A DNA stretch of 64,000 bases from Prosopocoilus inquinatus. Taxonomy: Eukaryota; Arthropoda; Insecta; Coleoptera; Lucanidae. The position numbers and the translations under genes are program-made. Within the stretch, counting starts at the first letter, position 1. Each line of letters starts with the position of its first letter. Positions 57,975 to 64,000 of the stretch are shown piece by piece. The notes below the pieces were generated by a model that had not been told where the DNA came from, ran no database searches, and worked only from the letters and a program-made list of their open reading frames with translations. The stretch lies in NCBI GenBank assembly GCA_036172665.1, contig CM069877.1:10188501-10252500 (forward strand). Reading direction: 5' to 3'.

Positions 57975-58520
57975 AAGTCTTATAAGCACGAGACATTGTC
58001 TCTTGAAATCTAAAATTAAAAAAATCAAGAGGGTGTAGTAATAACAGGAATTTAAAAATAAATGATCGATACAGAAGAAACTTTGCAACTTATTTCGAGA
58101 TACCCTGTATAAGATTAAAAAATCGAAAGCAAATGTCTGACGCAAATCAGGATGCTAATGTCTAATTTTTTTAATTAGCAATCTAAAATTACAAAATCAA
58201 GAGGGTGTAGTAATAACAGGAATTTAAAAATAAATGATCGATACAGAAGAAACTTTGCAACTTATTTCGAGATACCCTGTATAAGATTAAAAAATCGAAA
58301 GCAAATGGCTTACGCAAATCAGGATGCTAATGTCTAATTTTTTTAATTAGCAATCTAAACTAAGAAAAATCAAGAGGGTATAGTAATAACAGGAATTTAA
58401 AAATTGATTGTTACAGAAGAAACTTTGCACTTATTTCGAGATACCCTGTATAAGATTAAAAAATCGAAAGCAAGTGGCTGACGCAAATCAGGACGCTAAC
58501 GTCTAATTTTTTTAATTTCA
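57975..58520. repeat. Tandem array, ~174-bp unit, three nearly identical copies
   Basis: ATCAAGAGGGTGTAGTAATA occurs at about 58025, 58198 and 58368. Units share TAACAGGAATTTAAAAAT, CAGAAGAAACTTTGCAACTT, ATTTCGAGATACCCTGTATA and GACGCAAATCAGGATGCTAA. The near-identity of the copies indicates recent amplification. Confidence 0.88.
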
Positions 58521-58739
58521 TTTTCATTTTTTATTTTCAACCTTCTATTTAGTTGAACAAAGTTGCATCGAATTTAGTTGGGTAGAGTTGACCTGAGATT
58601 TCTTGAGCTTAATTTCAATTTATTTTAACTTTTTTCCCGCTTTTCTACCTGCTTTGACCGAATTGATAAAGAAAAGTATTTCATCGTTGACGTTCTCCTT
58701 TCATCTTCTAAGTTCAGCTTTAAAGAGAACGATCGAGCA
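58521..58739. other. Unique sequence between arrays
   Basis: AT-rich, nothing recognised. Confidence 0.5.
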
Positions 58740-61640
58740 AAACAACGAGATCTAAAGGACGCAACATTGTCATTTAGAGCGCCATCTCTTAGCCGGAAGG
58801 GAAACCTAACTTAATCGAATAATACGTCTAATTTTAGCTTTGGAAAAAAAAAATAAAAATTCTCTTTAATAAGGTTAAATTATTTTCAAGATAAACTCAA
58901 GAGAGATCTAACGGAACGATCACCGTTACTCAGAGCGCCATCTCTTGACCAAAAGGAGAGCCCAATTTAATCGAATTAAAAAAATACCACTTAAAAAATA
59001 TGTAACCTCCGGTTTTAGCGTCTCTTTAATAAGAAATATTATTTTCAAGATAAACCGAAGGAGATCTAATAGCGCAATCGTTATTATTTAGAACGCCATC
59101 TCCTCTAGCCAAAGGAAAAACCTAATATCAAGAAAATGTAACTTCACGAGCGCCATCTTTCAGATTCAGATTTCTGCGAAACTAAGCCTTTTAAGCGCCA
59201 AATTTAAAAAGTACATTTGAATAAAAAAAGTGAATAAAAAAATGATGAAAGTAGGTATAAAGATTAAATTTTGAAGACAATTTAATCGAATTAAGCAACC
59301 ATAGATCACGACAACGTAACTCACGAGCGCCATCTGTGAGATTTCCGTGAAACTAAGCCTTTTAAGCGCTAAATTAAAAAAAAATAACTTTCTGAAAAGT
59401 AAACAAGAAATAACCCGACGAAGTCTAACTGTGAAGGTTTTAAAACAATCGGTAGTTTTCTTCGAAAACATCTGAGAACGTCAACGATGCAGGTGGCTTT
59501 CATTTTGGCCAAGAGATGGCGCATTTCACATTTTCGATTTAATTTTGAAAATGACATATCACTTTTGCCGAAAATATTAAGACGAACTGAGCTCGCGGAT
59601 ATCTCAAAAATGCAACTTCATGAGCGCCATCTGTGAGATTTCTGCGAAATTAAGACTTTCTGGCTCCATTTTAAAAATATAAATTTTTCAAAGGCCGAAA
59701 TAACACGAACAAGTCTAACGAAATTATATTCAAGAAAAAATTAATCGAATTAAGCACGCAAATATAAATAAAATGTAATTTTAGGAGCGCCATCTGTGTG
59801 ATTTCTGCGAAACTAAGCTTTTTAAACGCTAAATTAGAAAAATTTAAGTACAACGATGAAATTTTTAACCCAATTTAATCGAATTAAGCACGCAAATATC
59901 ACGAAAATGTAATTTCACGAGCGCCATCTATGAGATTTCTGCGAAACTAAGTCTTTCAAGCACTAAATTTGAAACAAATTAAGAAATTTTTGAAAAGTAA
60001 ATAAAAACTAGCCCGACGAAGTCTAACAATAAAAATTTTTCAGGCAATTTAATCGTATTAAGCACGCAAATATAAAGAAAATGTCATTTTACGAGGGCCA
60101 TCTGTGTCATTTTTGCGAAACTAAGCTTTTTAAGCGCTGAAATTAAAAAAAATTAAGTCCAACGATGAAATTTTAAACCCAATTTAATCGAATTAAGCAC
60201 GCAAATATAACGAAAATGTAATTTCACGAACGCCATCTCTGAGATTCCGCGAAACTAAGCCATTTAAGCGCTAAAAGTAAAAAAGAAATAACCCGACGAA
60301 GTCTAACTGTGAAGGTTTTAAAACAATCGGCAGTTTTCTTCGAAAACATCTGAGAACGTCAACGATGCTAGTGGCTGTCATTTTGGCCAAGAGATGGCGC
60401 GTTTTACATTTTAGATTTAATTTTGAAAAAGACAAATCACTTTTGCTGAAAATATTAAGACGAACTGAGCTCGCGGATATCTCGAAAATGCAACTTCACG
60501 AGCGCCATCTGTGAAATTTCTGCGAAATTAAGTCTTCCTAGCGCTATATTAAAAATATAAATCCGAAATAATCCGAAAAAGTCTAACGAAATTATATGCA
60601 AGGAAAAATTAATCGAATTAAGCACGCAAATATAAATAAAATGTAATTTTACGAGCGCCTCTATGTGATTTTTGCGAAACTAAGCTTTTTAAGCGCTAAA
60701 TTAAAAGAATTTAAGTCCAACGAGGAAATTTTTAAACCAATTTAATCGAATTAAGCACGCAAATATCAAGAAAACGTAATTTCACGAGCGCCATCTATGA
60801 GATTTCTGCGAAACTAAGTCTTTCCAGCGCTAAATTTGAAGCAAATTAAGAAATTTTTGAAAAATAAATAAAAAGTCTAACAATAAAAATTTTAAAGGCA
60901 ATTTAATCGAATGAAGCACGCATACGTATATCACGAAAACGTAACTTCAGCAAGCGCCATCTCTGAGATTTCCGCGAAACTAAGCTATTTAAGCGTTAAA
61001 TTTAAAAATAATAAATTTTCGAAGAAAAAATCTCCCGACGAAGTCTGGCGATGAGATTTTTTTAAACCATTCAGGCGAATTAAGCGCGCAAACGTAACTT
61101 CGCGAACGCCATCTGTGAGATTTCTGCGAAATTAAATGTTCGAAGCGCTAAATTAAAAAAAAAAATTCAAGTAAAAAAGAAATAACCCGAAATTTTCAAA
61201 AAACAATCGGCAAAGAACATCTGAAGGTCATTTCTCCCAGGAGAGAGTTTCATTCGTTTCTGTTTTTCCGTTTCTTTTTTGTTTCTTTTGTAAACTGAAG
61301 AAGAACATTGCAAACTGCTTCGTAATGACACGACGCGACGCGTATCTCAGGATTTTAAGCGAACCAACAACGAGCGGTTTCTCTGCGAGTTTGTGCGAGA
61401 GGCAGGAAGTGACATCTAGCGGCACATTATTTAATGCCCTTAGCTTGCGCACAATATTCTAACGCCTTCAGCTTGCGCGCAAGTGAACGATTTTTCTGTC
61501 AAACACAAATACATGTTTCTAGTGGTTACTTCGCCATCGATCAATTTTAAGCTCACTAAAAGTAAAATCACGAGCGCCATCTATGGAATTACTCCGAAAC
61601 TAAGCGTTTTAAGCGCTAAATTTAAAACGAAAACTTTTGC
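58740..61640. repeat. Satellite with CACGAGCGCCATCTGTGAGA core and ~878-bp higher-order period
   Basis: About 17 monomers of roughly 135-165 bases carry GAGCGCCATCTGTGAGATTT, TGCGAAACTAAGCTTTTTAA and GCGCTAAATT, followed by AATTTAATCGAATTAAGCAC. Good copies are at 59327, 59620, 59785, 59920, 60498, 60786 and 60950. One variant carries the inverted word AAGAGATGGCGC (59507 and 60387). The segment starting AACCCGACGAAGTCTAACTG occurs at 59412 and 60290, giving an 878-base higher-order repeat of about six monomers. The block 61180-61500 is less clearly repetitive. Confidence 0.85.
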
Positions 61641-62730
61641 AACGCACGGAAAACTCAGGAGATAAGCTCCATTTATTTTTTTATTTCATTCACTCATGAT
61701 GGGGCATGCGGCAGTACTGTAATGAGATTTTTTTTTGTTAAACGTCTTCAATTATTTTAACAACCCCTTTAAATTACGTACTTCTTAAATATGAAAGACT
61801 CCAAGAGTTTATATGTATGTATACCCTACGGAATTGATCGACTTTTACGTAAGGTCCGAGCGCATGTAAAGTATTTGGAATTTCCGATGACTAATGGCAT
61901 GGCGGCGCAGTAACTCCTCCCCCCCTCCCCCCGCCCGCCCGCCCGCCCCCGGCGCCCTCTTGGATACTGCGGCGTTAAAATCGCGATTGTAATTTATACG
62001 GGACTACGGTTTTAGCAACCTAGCGATAACGTGTCAATTACTCCAGTAATTAAAGAAGACTTCCAGTGGCGTTCGTTCGTGTTAGGTTCGATCAATCTCG
62101 GGGTACCGATGGAGATAAGCTCGACTCAAAAGTGAATGAATCTATTGTATTGGCATTCAAAGAGAAAGACGTCGTCTTTGAAACTGAACAAAACAAAAAG
62201 TTAGGTCACAATTAAGAACAAATAAATAAATAAATAAAAGTTAGGAGGTCAGATCAAAACAAAAAAAAATAATGATGAAACAAGCAAAGCAAAAAAAAAT
62301 TCAGTAGTTTTGGTCCCAGAAAATAATTTTTGTGAGTGCCTTTCTTTGTTCGATGTCTCGCCCCGATTATGAGACGTCCATCTGTCCTTTCTGGAATCCA
62401 ACTCGAGAAGAAGTCAAAAGTTCACGTCTGCTTAGATAAGCAAGATGAGTGAGTTATTTTTACTGCCGCCGGAGGCGCGGCATCGGCCAAGTCTCCTCGT
62501 TCATTTCCCTTTTTTTTTTTCTTTTGACTTCTTTTGTTTTTGTTCTTTTTGACGGGCGAAATCTCTCAGCTTTCGAACTGGCGCATGGCGCACCTTTGAT
62601 TACAGAAACATCGATTACGGTTAATCGTTTTGATACCAAGAGGTGTAGATTTTTGTTTTTTTTTTTTTCAAATGCAATAAGTTTGTTGCAAGTCAGTTTC
62701 GACGGTGCGACGGTGGATTTCCCCGAGCAT
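61641..62730. other. Mostly unique sequence, no gene recognised
   Basis: Contains a C-rich simple tract (CCCCCCTCCCCCCGCCCGCC, 61919-61950) and an (AAAT)n run near 62220-62238. A 112-codon plus-strand open frame (62449-62787) runs through T-rich sequence into a ribozyme motif and is not supported. Confidence 0.5.
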
Positions 62731-62777
62731 CCCTTGGAAAGCCGTTTCAGCCCTATTTGGGTCTTCTTCAGCAAGGG
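62731..62777 (-). ncRNA. Hammerhead ribozyme motif 2 (Penelope-like type), decayed
   Basis: On the minus strand: stem I strand CCCTTG, core CTGAAGA, stem II AGACCC/GGGCT around AAATA with one bulged A, core GAAA, then CGGCTTTC and the second stem I strand CAAGGG. Stem I pairs perfectly over six bases. The triplet before the predicted cut (between 62737 and 62736) is TTC, an allowed NUH. Stem III is damaged compared with motif 1, so activity is doubtful. It lies 151 bases after motif 1 in the same orientation. Confidence 0.65.
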
Positions 62778-62880
62778 AGCAGCCTGAGAACTCCGCTGCT
62801 ATCAAAGCAGAGGTATTAAATACGATGGTGAATATAAAAACGTATAACAAAATTTTTTATTGCAGTGAAAACCTCGAGCA

Positions 62881-62930
62881 GCCTCTGTACAGCTATTTCA
62901 GCCCTACTTGGGGCTTCGTCAGCAGAGACG
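62881..62930 (-). ncRNA. Hammerhead ribozyme motif 1 (Penelope-like type), best copy
   Basis: On the minus strand: GTCTCTG (stem I), CTGACGA (CUGANGA core), AGCCC-CAAGTA-GGGCT (stem II, five pairs), GAAA (core), TAGCTGTA (very short, self-complementary stem III ending in a GUA triplet), CAGAGGC (stem I, all seven bases pair). The predicted cut lies between 62888 and 62887. Such minimal hammerheads with a stem III too short to close on itself are established in terminal repeats of Penelope-like retroelements and act as dimers. No reverse transcriptase is nearby, so this is a terminal-repeat remnant. Confidence 0.82.
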
Positions 62931-63098
62931 TAGCTCGAAATTCCCACTGCAAACCAAAAACAACTTGACCAATTTATCATAAAAAACATATATTCAAAGT
63001 GTAGGCGTTTTCCTTATTTTATCGAATAAATTAGTTCACTGGAGACATGGCGAGGAGAATATCCTCTGGTTGATGCCAACCGAAGTGTTTTTTTAACT

Positions 63099-63155
63099 TG
63101 TGAATGTACTGAAGATGGTAGCTTAGCTATCGAAATAACTGGGTACGCATGTGGG
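63099..63155 (+). ncRNA. Degenerate hammerhead-like motif
   Basis: The plus strand reads CTGAAGA, stem II GGTAGC-TTA-GCTATC, GAAA, TAACTGGGTA. It is the same layout as the minus-strand motif at 41510-41554 (TGGCAGC-ATA-GCTGCC). Stem I would pair AATGTA with CGCATG imperfectly, with a mismatch next to the core. Probably inactive, but of the same repeat family. Confidence 0.35.
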
Positions 63156-63450
63156 AGGGTAAGTTTTTTGTGATAAAAGAATTCAAAGAAATTTTAATAA
63201 AAACTGTGCGAATGATTTATTTTTTCGCATCGGCCTTCATTTAATACTAACGGAAAAACCAAATTTAATGGAAAATCAAAAAATAATGGAAAATTCAAAG
63301 TTAATTAAATAATTAAAACTTGAAAAATAGAAATTACCATTCGAAAATGAAATATGTATGTAATATTAAAATATCATATTAAAAAAATTGTGAAATAATT
63401 GGAAAATTTGAAAATTTAATGAAAAGTTTAAGTAGCGACATCCTGCGATC

Positions 63451-63505
63451 GCCTTTTTGCTGACGAGGTCCCAAATAGGACTGAAATAGCTGTTCAGATG
63501 GTGCT
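63451..63505 (+). ncRNA. Hammerhead ribozyme motif 3 (Penelope-like type)
   Basis: The plus strand reads CCTTTTTG (stem I), CTGACGA (core), GGTCC-CAAATA-GGACT (stem II with a G-U closing pair), GAAA (core), TAGCTGTT (short stem III, GUU triplet), CAGATGG (stem I, several wobble pairs). The loop CAAATA and the layout match motif 1, and flanking GCTCGAGG is shared. Stem I is weaker than in motif 1. The orientation is opposite to motifs 1 and 2. Confidence 0.72.
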
Positions 63506-64000
63506 CGAGGGATCTACTGCAATCAAAAACGATTTGCAACATTTTCTTTTGAAAAATTTAATCAAAAACGATTTGCAAGAATCTTCTTTTGAAAACTTTA
63601 ATAATACGTGATGGAAAAGAGTTCGGGATTCAAACGTACCAGCGGGAGAATTGAAAAACAAAAATTTGAGAAAATGACGGAAAATCTACAAGTAAAATTC
63701 GAAAATTATTTTTAAAAATTACGGAAAATTAAAAAGTGACAATAAATTCAAAAATAGTAGAAAATTAATAAATAACAAAACGCGTTATTCAAAGTGCAAT
63801 AGACGTTTTGAAAACAAAACAAAAGTAAAACAGAAAAAGAAAAAAAGTGTGTTCTGCCGTTTTCACGTTTTTTTTTTTTTTTAATTAGAGACTGTTTTTA
63901 ATTAAAACGTAGGAACATAGGTCTAAAGAAAGATAAAAATGACAAGAATTCTTTTTTATAAAGAAAATAAATAAAACGAAAATGCCATAAAAAAAATCTG
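63506..64000. other. AT-rich intron sequence at the window edge
   Basis: The phrase ATCAAAAACGATTTGCAA is duplicated at 63522 and 63562, part of the retroelement terminus. Beyond that only AT-rich sequence without recognised features. Confidence 0.5.

Larger units (their letters stand above)
50683..64000 (-). other. betaTub60D: Intron 1 of the beta-tubulin gene (partial, at least 13.3 kb)
   Basis: No segment able to encode GQCGNQIG, the invariant part of exon 1, was found by scanning the minus strand for its possible codons between 50683 and 64000. The start codon and promoter therefore appear to lie beyond the right edge. The interval consists mainly of satellites and transposon remnants, with one larger non-repetitive interval (56.5-57.9 kb). 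Confidence 0.7.

Overview
This is animal nuclear DNA, almost certainly from an insect. It contains two minus-strand exons of one conserved protein-coding gene, a beta-tubulin of the beta-3 (Drosophila betaTub60D) class. These sit in roughly 60 kb of AT-rich, repeat-dominated, non-coding DNA. There are no bacterial-style operons, no ribosomal RNA genes, no intact tRNA gene and no intact transposase or reverse transcriptase. The insect assignment rests on the tubulin isotype and on the style of the transposon remnants. The order cannot be fixed from sequence alone.

Tubulin gene (reads right to left). Exon 2 is 50574-50682 and exon 3 is 40218-41413, joined across a 9.2 kb intron (41414-50573). 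Together they encode residues 20 to 453. The first exon, with the start codon and the first 19 residues, was not found, so intron 1 runs from 50683 past the window's right edge and is at least 13.3 kb long. The splice junction creates a six-residue insertion before the GGKYVPRA motif, the hallmark of beta-3 tubulins. A candidate poly(A) signal lies at 40038-40043.

Left flank, 1-40 kb (downstream of the gene). The main blocks are a 203-bp tandem repeat (0.95-1.98 kb); a 610-bp tandem unit carrying palindromic elements (4.4-6.0 kb); a higher-order satellite of three 87-bp monomers (6.7-7.9 kb); diverged repeats (7.9-10.6, 11.5-13.5, 19.1-22.7 and 25.3-26.9 kb); two kinds of hAT-type non-autonomous element with 8-bp target duplications (16.9-18.3, 23.9-25.0 and 25.1-25.3 kb); a TA-flanked inverted-repeat element (29.85-30.78 kb); a long array of GGCGCC-containing repeats (27.2-34.5 kb); and a 290-bp satellite (36.8-38.6 kb).

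Introns, 41.4-64 kb. Intron 2 holds a hammerhead-like motif, two head-to-head tRNA-like sequences, a 368-bp satellite with dimeric organisation, two long palindromes, a GC-rich unexplained block and a non-repetitive TAAT-rich island with a perfect MEF2-type site. Intron 1 holds more satellites (51-56.5, 58.0-58.5 and 58.7-61.6 kb) and, near the right edge, hammerhead ribozyme motifs of the Penelope-like retroelement type.

Two observations stand out. First, the minimal hammerhead ribozymes at 62.7-63.5 kb have recognisable cores, cleavage triplets and stem I pairing. Second, at least five otherwise dissimilar repeat families (13.7, 27-34, 42-44, 51-56 and 58-61 kb) share the short core AGATGGCGC or AGGTGGCGC, which resembles the CTCF core motif. 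Repeat boundaries were placed by eye and are approximate to tens of bases.
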